Below are positions 33,354-42,500 of a stretch of 56,330 bases of DNA, piece after piece (the first letter of the stretch is position 1; every line of letters begins with the position of its first letter). The stretch lies in NCBI GenBank assembly GCA_014801985.1, contig JAAVDD010000053.1, positions 1 through 56,330 of the forward strand. Reading direction: 5' to 3'. The translations under genes and the position numbers were made by a program. Source of the stretch: Bacteroides sp. (GTDB taxonomy: Bacteria; Bacteroidota; Bacteroidia; Bacteroidales; Muribaculaceae). The notes under the pieces are model-generated. The model had not been told where the DNA came from. It saw nothing but the letters and a program-made list of their open reading frames with translations, and ran no database searches.

Positions 33354-34682
33354 CTATTTCTTGAAGAACCAACCTATGTAGGCCACCCCTATCGAAAATT
33401 CATTCTCGCTATTGTAGGAGCCACGGCCAAAGACTTGAGATGTACCTATCTGACGATTGGAATAATCTGCCTTCACCACAAGGTTCGGAAGGGCAAACCA
33501 GTCGGCACCTACCATCCATTTACTCACCTCCAGACGGCGGTCGGGAGTATATGGCTTCTCCACCGATTTCTGGGGGTTGAAATATTCATATCTTGCGTAA
33601 GGCATTATCTTTGGAGCTCTTTTCCAACCGAATATGTTGCGTATGTCAAATCCGATTTCCGCACCATAACTGAGCGTGTTTTTAGCCACAGGCGTCAGTC
33701 GGCTATAAGGTGATGCCCCCGGAAGGCGGTTGTTGCGCTCGTTGACTGCCCGGCTGTTGCCTAAATGACCATAGACGATATCAGCACGTGCAGTGAGGTA
33801 TTTGCAGATATACTGCGCATCCCATGTGAAGATCTCCACAGGTATGCGGCCGTAGGAGGAATATGTCTGTGATTTATCTGAATTGGCTCCTGTATTGGGG
33901 CAGTAATAGAATGATACGCCTGTGCGGAGACCCGGCACTCCCCTCCAATCGATACGTCCCACGTATGCCGGGGATGTGAAATTATCAGTTTCAAAGAAGC
34001 CCTGTTTTCCTGAGGCCACCCATGTGTCGCGGTCGAAACCATTGGCGTTTAGACCGGCAACAATCATCGCTTCATAATCGAATATGGCGCGACCACGGCC
34101 GAATGTACCGAAGAAGGTCAGTCCCGTTTCATGCCATGTGGAGGGCATCAATCCGGTCTGACTTTCCGGACGTATGGTGCCGAAGAAATTTATCGGTTCG
34201 TGGTGGGCATTGGTAAGACCTACAGGGAGCACCTGATGACCCACCCGGACATTGAATTCAGGAATGATGAGGCGAGTGACGTGAAGCTGTTCGAGAGCCA
34301 CCTCTCCCCCTTTTTCGATTTCAGTCTCATATTCCCCGTTCTCATTATTCTCCAGTTCGACAGCCATTCCCGTACCTCCGGCCTCAAACTCGATCTCCGC
34401 TCCTAAAATCCACTTAGGAGTGAATTTATAATCGAAGCCTAAGGTGAAGCGTGGGATGGCGACTGTGGCGCGGTGTTCCTTTGTGGAACCCTCTGCCTGA
34501 AAACGGTTTATGCCATAATCTTTGAAAGAAGCCACTATTTCGGCGTAGCTACCAAAGCGGAATTTCCGGTAACCGGCAGTGTCGGCGAGTTCCTGAGCAC
34601 CTGCCTGCATAGAGCTGAAGGCGAGTGCAAGAAGCGCAGCGATGCGGAATTTCCGGATTTTTGTAAAGCGATATGGGGTCAT
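33354..34682 (-). CDS. Outer-membrane porin, first gene of the imelysin/cytochrome operon
   Basis: From ATG 34682 this is 442 residues (MTPYRFTKIRKFRIAALLALAFSSMQAGAQ signal). The reading from 34742 is rejected because its first codons overlap the promoter. Beta-strands run throughout and it ends SIGVAYIGWFFKK. The motif GLTNAHHEPINFFGTIRPESQTGLMPSTWHETGLTFFG is homologous to the corresponding part of the porin at 36430 (NAHDDPLEFF ... DWHQAGLSFYG), so the two are paralogues. The family is annotated as porin/OprP-like. Co-transcription with imelysin and haem lipoproteins suggests it admits the metal complex or redox substrate handled by them. Confidence 0.8.
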   Translation of the reverse strand: MTPYRFTKIRKFRIAALLALAFSSMQAGAQELADTAGYRKFRFGSYAEIVASFKDYGINRFQAEGSTKEHRATVAIPRFTLGFDYKFTPKWILGAEIEFEAGGTGMAVELENNENGEYETEIEKGGEVALEQLHVTRLIIPEFNVRVGHQVLPVGLTNAHHEPINFFGTIRPESQTGLMPSTWHETGLTFFGTFGRGRAIFDYEAMIVAGLNANGFDRDTWVASGKQGFFETDNFTSPAYVGRIDWRGVPGLRTGVSFYYCPNTGANSDKSQTYSSYGRIPVEIFTWDAQYICKYLTARADIVYGHLGNSRAVNERNNRLPGASPYSRLTPVAKNTLSYGAEIGFDIRNIFGWKRAPKIMPYARYEYFNPQKSVEKPYTPDRRLEVSKWMVGADWFALPNLVVKADYSNRQIGTSQVFGRGSYNSENEFSIGVAYIGWFFKK

Positions 34683-34705
34683 TTCTGATGTTGTTTTTAC
34701 GATTG

Positions 34706-34737
34706 CAAAATTACAATCGCCTACGTAGCACCACAAT
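34706..34737 (-). promoter_or_regulatory. Promoter of the seven-gene imelysin/cytochrome operon
   Basis: On the minus strand ATTG (34734-34737), a 20-bp spacer and TAATTTTG (34706-34713) fit the consensus. The predicted start near 34699 leaves a short leader to ATG 34682, which fixes the porin start. No obvious Fur box was seen by eye. Confidence 0.6.
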
Positions 34738-34774
34738 CGCATAATGTCGGTAAAATATAGTATGAGGGATACCT

Positions 34775-34804
34775 AAATATGATTAAATATGATTAAATAT
34801 GATT
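34775..34804. repeat. Three tandem copies of the 10-mer AAATATGATT
   Basis: Three exact copies at 34775, 34785 and 34795 lie 38-67 bp upstream of the -33 box of the imelysin operon promoter. The 10-bp phase puts all copies on the same face of the helix, suggesting a UP-like or regulator-binding array. Confidence 0.6.
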
Positions 34805-34835
34805 AGGAGGAATACTTCTTAGTCGTTTTTGGGAA

Positions 34836-34912
34836 TATATTTGCACCTATCCTGACCACATAATATATAGAAATCGGCTTGTTCCGGGCACAGGATGAAA
34901 CAAGCCGATTAT
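34836..34912 (+). ncRNA. Candidate small structured RNA (weak)
   Basis: A plus-strand -7-like box TATATTTG (34836-34843) precedes a 12-bp perfect stem (34872-34883 with 34899-34910) with a 15-nt loop, then ATTTAAAT. ATCCTG at 34849-34854 can pair with CAGGAT (34891-34896) in the loop, giving pseudoknot potential. No -33 box or coding gene is associated. It may instead be a terminator or chance inverted repeat. Confidence 0.3.
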
Positions 34913-35071
34913 TTAAATATACTTCTATAAAACCAAGATGATTATTTAAGATTTCTTCCGAAATCTTGTACCAAAAGGGTTAGTATTCGAGTTTATACAA
35001 CTCTATCCAGAACATGGAACATCCTATTATTGCCAAATCATCCTATCATAATTTTTGGTCATTGTATTATT

Positions 35072-35316
35072 TTTAAGTAGCTGCTAAGAATTAATGAACA
35101 GATAAAACGAAGTTATTTTTGTGTAGCTTTTGCCGCAGAAGGAAGGAGCATACTTTCGTATGCGACTGAATGATAAGGTAAAAGCTACCAATTGAAAATC
35201 GACGAGTTTCCTTTAAAAAGAATAATGACGAGTCAAAAAGAACGAGTTTTAGCGTTCAAGATTCTTTCATTTACTTGGTGAATCATATATCGATTAATTT
35301 TTAGTAGCTACTTAAA
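35072..35316. mobile_element. MITE-like element B (non-coding, about 245 bp)
   Basis: Ends are inverted repeats with 22 of 24 matches (TTTAAGTAGCT...AATTAAT). It holds the 21-nt core at 35190-35210 and the ATGACGAGTC motif near 35226. An inner stem (GTAGCTTTT 35123-35131 with AAAAGCTAC 35180-35188) encloses a segment that is inverted relative to element C. The right end overlaps the last codons and stop of the DUF4846 gene. The rest of the 34.7-35.3 kb gap shows no coding signal. Confidence 0.65.
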
Positions 35317-36243
35317 TTTCATAAATTTTGGATTCTTAAAGCAGTATTCGGCTGTGAAGAATCCTTGATCTTCGTCTTTGTGGCGCGTAGGGCTCCACAT
35401 CTTGTTGAAACGGTCAGGATCTGAGGTGTCGGAAAACATTCCAAGCTCGTCATCATAACCTTTCAGTATCTCTATTTCCTGTGCCGGCATATAGCTCTGC
35501 GCCAAAAGCACTCCTTCACCTCGATATAGATTCAGAGAGTCGTCGGGAACAATCATGTCAACCACAATCACGGCATGACCCGGAAACCCCGGCTGCACTA
35601 TGATGGTTCCAACATTCATTTCCGATCTTGAGATTTCCTGAAGCTCTCCGGCAAGGGAGGCGGTCCCGGCATATTCAAACACCTTAAGCAAGTATTCACG
35701 GAAAGTCGGGTAGCTGAAATCCTCTGCAGTCTCTTTCCGGTACCAGCTCGTATGATTTCCCTCGGTCTTGATTCTATACCCCTGTGCCCACTTGATATAG
35801 TCGCAACAGAAACCATTGGTGAAATTGAAATGTATTTTGTCAAACTGACGTGTCTTATACAGATACTCGGCCCTGAGCCTTATGATGGCATCGGCACATT
35901 GCTGCAGATTGGCAGGATCGATGTCCATATCAATGACTGAAGTCGATACCTTTCTATTTTTCTCGGAGCCATCATATAGATGAGTGAGGTAGCCTTCCGG
36001 TTTCAAAGGTAGATTCTGAAGATATTCTTCAAAGGACCCCGGCTCAGTCTGAACCCGGTGGAATCCATCGGGAACCTCATATCTCGTTTTTACTGTATTT
36101 CCGGGCTTGAACGGAGATTTAAATGGAGAGGAAATGCCTGTTTGTTCCTTGGATTTATCTTTATCATTGCATGACATCAAAAAATTTGAAAAAGAAGCAA
36201 TAGAAAACAAGATGACTAATAGGGATGCAAATCTTTTCTTCAT
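35308..36243 (-). CDS. DUF4846 family lipoprotein
   Basis: This encodes 311 residues with a lipobox at NFLMSCNDKD. A Pro-rich stretch precedes the DUF4846 body: YEVPDGFHRVQTEPGSFEEYLQNLPLKPEG, LYDGSEKNRKVSTSVIDMDIDPANLQQCADAIIRLRAEYLY, then HFNFTNGFCCDYIKWAQGYRI. The C-terminal FPGHAVIVVDM and LAQSYMPAQEIEILKG fit the family. Function is unknown; the fold is proposed to be peptidase/cystatin-like. The last codons, AAATTTAAG and stop TAG, lie within the terminal repeat of element B. The natural C-terminus may therefore have been replaced when the element inserted. It appears monocistronic. Confidence 0.82.
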   Translation of the reverse strand: MKKRFASLLVILFSIASFSNFLMSCNDKDKSKEQTGISSPFKSPFKPGNTVKTRYEVPDGFHRVQTEPGSFEEYLQNLPLKPEGYLTHLYDGSEKNRKVSTSVIDMDIDPANLQQCADAIIRLRAEYLYKTRQFDKIHFNFTNGFCCDYIKWAQGYRIKTEGNHTSWYRKETAEDFSYPTFREYLLKVFEYAGTASLAGELQEISRSEMNVGTIIVQPGFPGHAVIVVDMIVPDDSLNLYRGEGVLLAQSYMPAQEIEILKGYDDELGMFSDTSDPDRFNKMWSPTRHKDEDQGFFTAEYCFKNPKFMKFK

Positions 36244-36346
36244 AAAAATGTTTCAATAGATACTCTATAATCACAAGTCAATTAAGCTAATTTTGTTATG
36301 GTGGCAAATATCACCATAACCTATAACAAACAATAGCTTCCAAAAG

Positions 36347-36394
36347 TTTTTGCTGAAAAGCAAAAAATCCCAGGTTCACAACCTGAGATTTTTT
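36347..36394 (-). terminator. Double-hairpin terminator of the SulP/porin operon
   Basis: A 15-bp stem (36362-36376 with 36380-36394) with loop CAC has one mismatch that becomes G-U only in minus-strand RNA, and A/T tracts on both sides. It is followed on the minus strand by a second hairpin (TTTTTGCT at 36347-36354 with its complement at 36359-36366). It lies 36 bp past the porin stop. Confidence 0.75.
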
Positions 36395-36429
36395 CACAAT
36401 CAATAATGATATATCCTTGCTTCGCTAAA

Positions 36430-37659
36430 TCAGAAGAACTGACCGGAATATGCCACTCCGAGCGAGAGCATCGGGATTCCTTTTCCGCCGGGAAGGAAGG
36501 TGTGGGAATATTCGGCTTTGACCACAACCTTGTCGATGGGGAAATAATTGAGTCCCGCGCCGACACGCTGCCGATGACCCCAGTCGTAGCCAAGGAAGGA
36601 ATCACTCTGCTCGAAGGGTTGCCAATAGTCATAGCGACCGAAAAGATATAGTTTCTGGCCACTCTCACGGATTGATCCGAGGTTGAACATATCGTAGCCT
36701 CCCTCAAACCATGCTGCAAAGGCCGATTTGGCACCACTGGTATGTTCGTTGACTCCTTCGACACGTCCGGAACTGTTGATATTCTTTGAATATCGTCCCC
36801 ATGAACCATTGCCGCGCAGAATCCAGCTGTAATCGTCGTAAAGGAAATCGAATGATAGAAACCCTACATTCCCCTTTATCTTCTGGAGAAGGCCGTTGTG
36901 GAAGGCGAGACGGTTATTGTAGCTCACACCATAGTAACCGCTCAGACTTAACCGAAGGCCTTCAATGGAATTATTATCTACACGCCCGACAACTGCCAGA
37001 TCATGTCCGCGGCTGAAATCGAAACTTTCCCCCGTTGCGCCGAGAGCCAGCCATTCATCCTCGCTGAAGAGGGATGTGTTGATGCCCGGGATAAGGATGG
37101 CCTCGTAATCCCATGATCCGGCGGAGCCATAGAATGAGAGGCCGGCCTGATGCCAGTCGCAGGGGAGGATGTCATCTTCATCCGAGGGCCGGTTGACGGT
37201 GAAAAATTCCAATGGATCGTCGTGGGCATTAACGGCTCCGACAGGGAGAGTGAGATAACCGGCCCGCAAGCCCGCTTCGGGACGGAACAGCTTCTCAATC
37301 CAGAACTGGTCGATGGAGACGTTCTTGCAATTCTCAAACTGCACATCTGTCTCCACACCCCATCCCTTGCCAAGATTCACACCGAGCATAAGCACGATGC
37401 GGGGAATATCGAGGCTCCCATGACCGCGGCTATCCTCATAAAGCGCATCGGCATATGAAACTCTTGTGGTAGAGAAATTGTAATTGTATGCTGCTTCTCC
37501 ATACCCTCCCAAGTGGACACGCGACAATGCCGACACTTTCTCGCGGATCGTGTCGAGATCTTCGGGCGTAACCGGTTTCGGGACGGTGTGAGCCTCCAAT
37601 GAAGAGGAACAAATGGCGGCTAAAGCAAGAGCAACGCCGATGGACTTTTTTTTAATCAT
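36430..37659 (-). CDS. Outer-membrane porin paired with SulP transporter
   Basis: This encodes 409 residues with signal peptide (MIKKKSIGVALALAAICSSSLEA). Beta-strand-rich throughout, with terminal GVAYSGQFF ending in Phe. The DPLEFFTVNRPSDEDDILPCDWHQAGLSFYG segment is homologous to the porin at 33354. It begins 2 bp after the SulP stop and was surely co-transcribed with it. The pair suggests a transport route for a small inorganic anion or bicarbonate through both membranes. Substrate cannot be read from the sequence. Confidence 0.8.
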   Translation of the reverse strand: MIKKKSIGVALALAAICSSSLEAHTVPKPVTPEDLDTIREKVSALSRVHLGGYGEAAYNYNFSTTRVSYADALYEDSRGHGSLDIPRIVLMLGVNLGKGWGVETDVQFENCKNVSIDQFWIEKLFRPEAGLRAGYLTLPVGAVNAHDDPLEFFTVNRPSDEDDILPCDWHQAGLSFYGSAGSWDYEAILIPGINTSLFSEDEWLALGATGESFDFSRGHDLAVVGRVDNNSIEGLRLSLSGYYGVSYNNRLAFHNGLLQKIKGNVGFLSFDFLYDDYSWILRGNGSWGRYSKNINSSGRVEGVNEHTSGAKSAFAAWFEGGYDMFNLGSIRESGQKLYLFGRYDYWQPFEQSDSFLGYDWGHRQRVGAGLNYFPIDKVVVKAEYSHTFLPGGKGIPMLSLGVAYSGQFF

Positions 37660-37661
37660 AG

Positions 37662-39374
37662 TTATTTAGTTTTTTCAAGGCTTTTCTCATCGGCAATATG
37701 GTTAGCTATGACCACGGCCTTCGAGATATGGTCGCAGATATATTCCGAGGGGATGAGGCGGTCAATATGAGCGTTATGGAGATCGTGACGCACATTCTCA
37801 CGCACTCCCGAAAGCACTATCACGATGCCCTCCCGATGTGAGGACTCAATCAGGAGCTCAAGGTTATGGATACCTGTGGAGTCGATGAACGGCACCTTAC
37901 GCATGCGGATGATGCGCACAAGGGGAAGGTCGGTCAATGAGTGGCGCACCACCTCGTCGAATTTCGTGGCGGCTCCGAAGAAGAATGGACCGTCGATCTC
38001 ATAGACAGCCACTCCGGGATGGAGGTCAAGCACTTCATGCTGTGTCATGTCGCTATCTGCGGCAGCATCAAGCTGCTCTCCATATACGCGAACAGCGGTG
38101 TTTTCCGTTACACGGCGCAGGAAGAGCACCACTGCGAGGAGAAGTCCAATCTCAATGGCTATCGTAAGATCGAAGATGACGGTGAGGAGGAAGGTTATCA
38201 GGAGCACTGAGACGTCGCCCTTGGGGTTATTGACCATCCCGACTACCGTGCGCCAACCGCTCATGTTATAGCTGACCATTATCAGCACGGCGGCAAGGCA
38301 AGCCATAGGGACAAGGTTGATTAGCGGCATGGCAAAGAGAAAAACGAGGAGAAGCACTATGGAATGAATCACACCTGCCACGGGAGTCTTTCCTCCGTTG
38401 GTGATATTGGTCATCGTGCGGGCGATTGCTCCGGTCACGGGTATACCTCCGAAGATGGGAACCACCATGTTAGCTATTCCCTGACCAATAAGCTCGGTGT
38501 TGCTGTTGGTGCGGTCGCCCGTGCGACCGTCGGCCACAGTCGCGCTCAGGAGCGATTCTATGGCTCCGAGCATGGCGATGGTGAAGGCCGAGGGGAGGAG
38601 AAGGTTGATTGATTCCATGCTGAGACCGATGGAATTGGCGTGAGGGAGATGATTATCGAGATTTCCGAAACGGTCGCCGATGGTCTGTATTCCCTCGATT
38701 CCGGCAAATTCACGGAGGAGCCATACACCTAATGACACCACCACGATTGCGAGTAATGCTCCGGGGAGCCGCTTGGAGATCATCGGGGTTACAATTATCA
38801 CTGCCAGCGATACAAGGCCGACAATGAGCGTGGGGAGGTCGATGGTGTTGAAATTTCGGATGTAGACACCCCATTTACCAAGGAAATCACCTGGCATCTT
38901 CTCTGTGATGGAGAGTCCGAAGAAGTCGGGCATCTGTGTAGAGAAGATTGTGAGGGCGATACCGGCAGTGAAGCCGACCACGATGGGATAGGGAATGAAC
39001 TTTATGACTGTTCCGAGCTTGAAGAAGCCCATCAGCAGCAGAATGCATCCGGCCATGAATGTAGCGATGGCGAGCCCGGAGAGTCCGTAAAGCTGGATAA
39101 TGTTGTAGATGATTACAATGAACGCACCGGTTGGGCCTCCGATCTGCACGGAGTTTCCACCGCACGCCGATACGATGAAACCGCCTATAACAGCGGTGAT
39201 GAGTCCGACTGTGGGGCTGACACCGCTGGCTATGGCAAATGCAATTGCCAGAGGAAGAGCCACAATTCCCACTACGATACCTGCAACGCAATCGTTGCGG
39301 AATTTCTCCGCTGAATAGTTCTTGAAGGCGGAGATGATTGCCGGATGAAAGTCCGGCTTCGCTAAAAGCCTCAT
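37662..39374 (-). CDS. SulP-family anion transporter with STAS domain
   Basis: This encodes 570 residues, an inner-membrane SLC26/SulP protein. The transmembrane part starts with CVAGIVVGIVALPLAIAFAIASGVSPTVGL and continues through GGNSVQIGGPTGAFIVIIYNI and SLLSATVADGRTGDRTNSNTELIGQGIANM, all SulP landmarks. A cytosolic STAS domain (about 455-560, VAVYEIDGPFFFGAATKFDEV ... VPFIDSTGIHNLELL) ends it. The family moves sulfate, bicarbonate or dicarboxylates. The long loop Glu/Asp contents fit BicA-like or sulfate type equally well. It leads a two-gene operon with the porin 2 bp downstream, from the promoter at 39494-39524. Confidence 0.92.
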   Translation of the reverse strand: MRLLAKPDFHPAIISAFKNYSAEKFRNDCVAGIVVGIVALPLAIAFAIASGVSPTVGLITAVIGGFIVSACGGNSVQIGGPTGAFIVIIYNIIQLYGLSGLAIATFMAGCILLLMGFFKLGTVIKFIPYPIVVGFTAGIALTIFSTQMPDFFGLSITEKMPGDFLGKWGVYIRNFNTIDLPTLIVGLVSLAVIIVTPMISKRLPGALLAIVVVSLGVWLLREFAGIEGIQTIGDRFGNLDNHLPHANSIGLSMESINLLLPSAFTIAMLGAIESLLSATVADGRTGDRTNSNTELIGQGIANMVVPIFGGIPVTGAIARTMTNITNGGKTPVAGVIHSIVLLLVFLFAMPLINLVPMACLAAVLIMVSYNMSGWRTVVGMVNNPKGDVSVLLITFLLTVIFDLTIAIEIGLLLAVVLFLRRVTENTAVRVYGEQLDAAADSDMTQHEVLDLHPGVAVYEIDGPFFFGAATKFDEVVRHSLTDLPLVRIIRMRKVPFIDSTGIHNLELLIESSHREGIVIVLSGVRENVRHDLHNAHIDRLIPSEYICDHISKAVVIANHIADEKSLEKTK

Positions 39375-39493
39375 AATTGTCTTTAGTTAGTTTCGTTTTA
39401 GCTTGAGGCTGCTTGCGGGCGATGTCGCTACATCCACTCCCGATGCAACCTCTCTTTTTTACCTGTATTATATCTTTTTACCTTTTTACGCTG

Positions 39494-39524
39494 CAAAATT
39501 ACAAAAAACCTTTCATCTGACAAA
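39494..39524 (-). promoter_or_regulatory. Promoter of the SulP/porin operon
   Basis: On the minus strand TTTG (39521-39524), a 19-bp spacer and TAATTTTG (39494-39501) form a consensus promoter. The -33 box lies inside the U-tract of the upstream amylase terminator, so termination and initiation signals overlap. Confidence 0.7.
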
Positions 39525-39558
39525 AAAGAGAGGCCGACTCTTGATTGAGCCGACCTCT
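39521..39558 (-). terminator. Rho-independent terminator of the amylase gene
   Basis: A 12-bp stem (39529-39540 with 39547-39558) and TTGATT loop is followed on the minus strand by CTCTTTTTT. Two mismatches on the plus strand become G-U pairs in minus-strand RNA, supporting the direction. It lies 33 bp past the amylase stop. Confidence 0.8.
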
Positions 39559-39591
39559 TCACCGATTTATTAACCTAATTATTATGAAGAA

Positions 39592-42500
39592 TTAGCGGAA
39601 GATCTGCTTAGACACCTTGTCGCCGCGAACGACGATGAAGACACCATTGGAAGGATTCTCTACGCGCACACCCTGAAGAGTGAAATACTGAGGCTCAACC
39701 TCTGCTTCATCCACTGAGGGGAGCTCTACGGCAGTAGGAATACCTATCTTACCGATGCGGGCAGGAGCGTAAGTGATCACATCCTCATCCTCTTTCTCTT
39801 TGCTTGAAGAGGGATCCTGAGAATATGATCCGTTTACGTTGTCAAAGTAGCAAGGATCGTAGGGAGTTCCGCCCACAGGGCTTGTACCATATTTATCGAG
39901 ATACATGAAACCTATACCCTGATTGCGGATATGATCGGCAGTTATACCCAGGGATGAAAGCGGAAGCTTGAACTCATAGAATGTATGGGCATCGTCGTCG
40001 ATTTCACTGCGGAGATCAACGAAACCGGTATTGCCCTTGAGAAGCTCAGGATCGTATGAAAAATCGCTCTGACCCCACACATGGTCGATTGAAGGATGAA
40101 GACCGTCGGTATAACCCCAGAAACCTGCGGGCAGCTCTTTGCAGTATGCTGCATCATAGGAAGCGTGTCCGTCGGGAGTAGCGAGGAAGAGACCGGGGAC
40201 ACCTACACCGGGCTTGGTGGAGCACATTATCACTGCATCCACGCCGTTGGCGAACTTGGCACCCTCTGCCTGATCGTTCCAGATCGGACCTGTGCCATTG
40301 ATATAGCCGTCAAAGCTCTTGTTCGGATCGAGGTCAAATGCCAATACCATGTGGCCATCCATGTTGTAGGGTTTGGACTCACCCGGCTGCTTGCCTTCGC
40401 CATAGAGATCCCATACAGTGTAGACAAACTGGATACCGAGGTAAAGGTTATCGTTGTCGTATGCAGCGTAAATAGCGTATGAGTCAACTATAGGACGCTC
40501 GTGAACACCCTTGAATGCCTGGCAGACATCGCGTGCCACACCCTGTGCGATGAGGTCTTCGGGACCCCAGTTGGAGAATGCATTGGTGGCAGGATGGCCG
40601 GTCATGTTGACAGTCTTGAAGGTACCTACCTGACCGTTGGGGTTAACCTTATAGTAATCTGTGATAAGGTTGTCACCGGAAGGTGTAGGAGTCGGAGTAG
40701 GAGTCGGGGTGCTGCTCTTGGTGTAAGTGAATGTCTGAGCGTTCTGTGCGCCGTCGGCAGTCACTGCAAGAGTCTTGATCGTGGTGGTCGCGCTCAAAGC
40801 GATAGGAGCGGAATACTTGGTTGAAGATGTTGTGGCTGCAGAGCCGTCGAGAGTGTAGTAGATATCGGCTGCAGGGCTTACGGTCAGAGTCACACTGAGA
40901 TTGTCGGTGAACGATGTGCCGCTTGCAGGGCTTGCTGTAACTACAGGTTTAACAGGCTGGGGATCACCACTTTCAGTGTAAGTACCATCAGCATGATAAG
41001 TGGCTTTATTCACGAAGACGAGGTCTTTTCCGCCTGCTCGGTCAAAATCGTCATGAGATCCCCAGCTGATGATAATGTTTGTCGGCACTGATTTACCTTC
41101 GGGGAGAACCCAATAATACTTACCATCTTTCTGAGTCATGGGATCTCCAGGCCATACTCCGCTGGCAGTACAGTTGACATCATTTGCACCCCATGCCCAT
41201 ACAGCAACATCAGATTTGGACATATCATCGAAGTAGATATAGTATTCCTCATCGGGTGTGGGATCGGGAGTAGGATCCGGATCGGGGGTAGGATCAGTAG
41301 CACCGATGAATGTCACGGCAGTGGATGTTGCGCCGTTGTTATCCATTACAAATGCACCTGTATAATCAAGGTCTATTGTCTTATCCGCATCACCATTAGT
41401 AACGAATATTACATTCTCAGTGCCGGCAGGAACCTTGAATACTTTGTAGGTATTACCATCGGAACCCTTGGCAGTCTCCATAGTCTCACCAGGCCATTCC
41501 GGAGCTTTCACGCCTGTACCCCAATAATAGACCTTTTCAAGATTACCACTGTAAGCAAGGTTATAGTCGCCGGTGATAGTCAAAGTGCCGGGGGTGGGAG
41601 TGGGATCCGGAGTCGGGTCGGGAGTTGGATCCGGAGTGTCACCTGCATTGACCACAGTCAGCGTCATTGCAGAAGGATTGAATGTGAAATCGTATGTTCC
41701 GGCTGCTATTGTCCATGAAAGACATCCTGAAGCATCCACACCGTTGGCATATTTCACAACAGTGGCGGGAGTACCGAGGGTGATAGCGGCGCCTTCTGTG
41801 GCTGCACCGTAACGATTGGCTACCATGTTGAGTTCATCCCAGGTAGCTCCAAGAGCGTCAGTGATATTGAAATAGCAAGTGGTCTCACCTGTTGCGGCAG
41901 TGAGTTTGACACCATTTGCCACATATTTGCCGTCGGTCAATGTCATGGCTGCACCGGAAGTGGTGGTCCACTGATGACCATCTATATTTCCGAGAATATA
42001 CATATCTCCTGAGGGGACGGGATCCGGAGTCGGGTCGGGAGTTGGATCAGGTGTGGGGGTAGGAGTAATACCATCGGCATAGATAACCGCAATACCGCTC
42101 GAACCAACATTACCGGAGATAGTAGAGGCAGTTACAGTGAAGGTGCCGCCTGACACGCGGTCGGTATATGTGCCGGCAGGACAATAGCCGCCACCGTTTG
42201 TCACAGAAACATTACCGCTACCCTTCATGACAATTACAGCACCGCCATCTTTACGTGTCACGCAGAATGTATTTCCGTTGGCCTCACACCAGTCGGCTTT
42301 TCCAACCATTGTGTTACGGAACTTGTTCACCTCCGAGATATGCTTCGAAGTAAAGGCTGTTGAACCTTTACCTACCTTGATATTGTCGAAGCCCTTTGCA
42401 TTCGGACGTGAAAGATAAAGCGCGGTGGCTTCGTTACGGCATGCGTATGCGGCGTAAGCGCGGTCGATAACGCTCTGGTCGACGTTCTGGCTCCATTCAT

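Noticed and set aside
34683..34742. Longer N-terminus for the first porin
   Set aside because: It would start upstream of the TAATTTTG promoter, and the signal peptide begins at ATG 34682.
36280..36300. Plus-strand TAATTTTG as a promoter
   Set aside because: It has no -33 box at the right distance, and no plus-strand gene lies downstream.
41250..42070. Short regular repeats that could suggest a CRISPR array
   Set aside because: They encode in-frame PDPTPDPT linkers of the alpha-amylase; there are no unique spacers of constant length and no cas genes.
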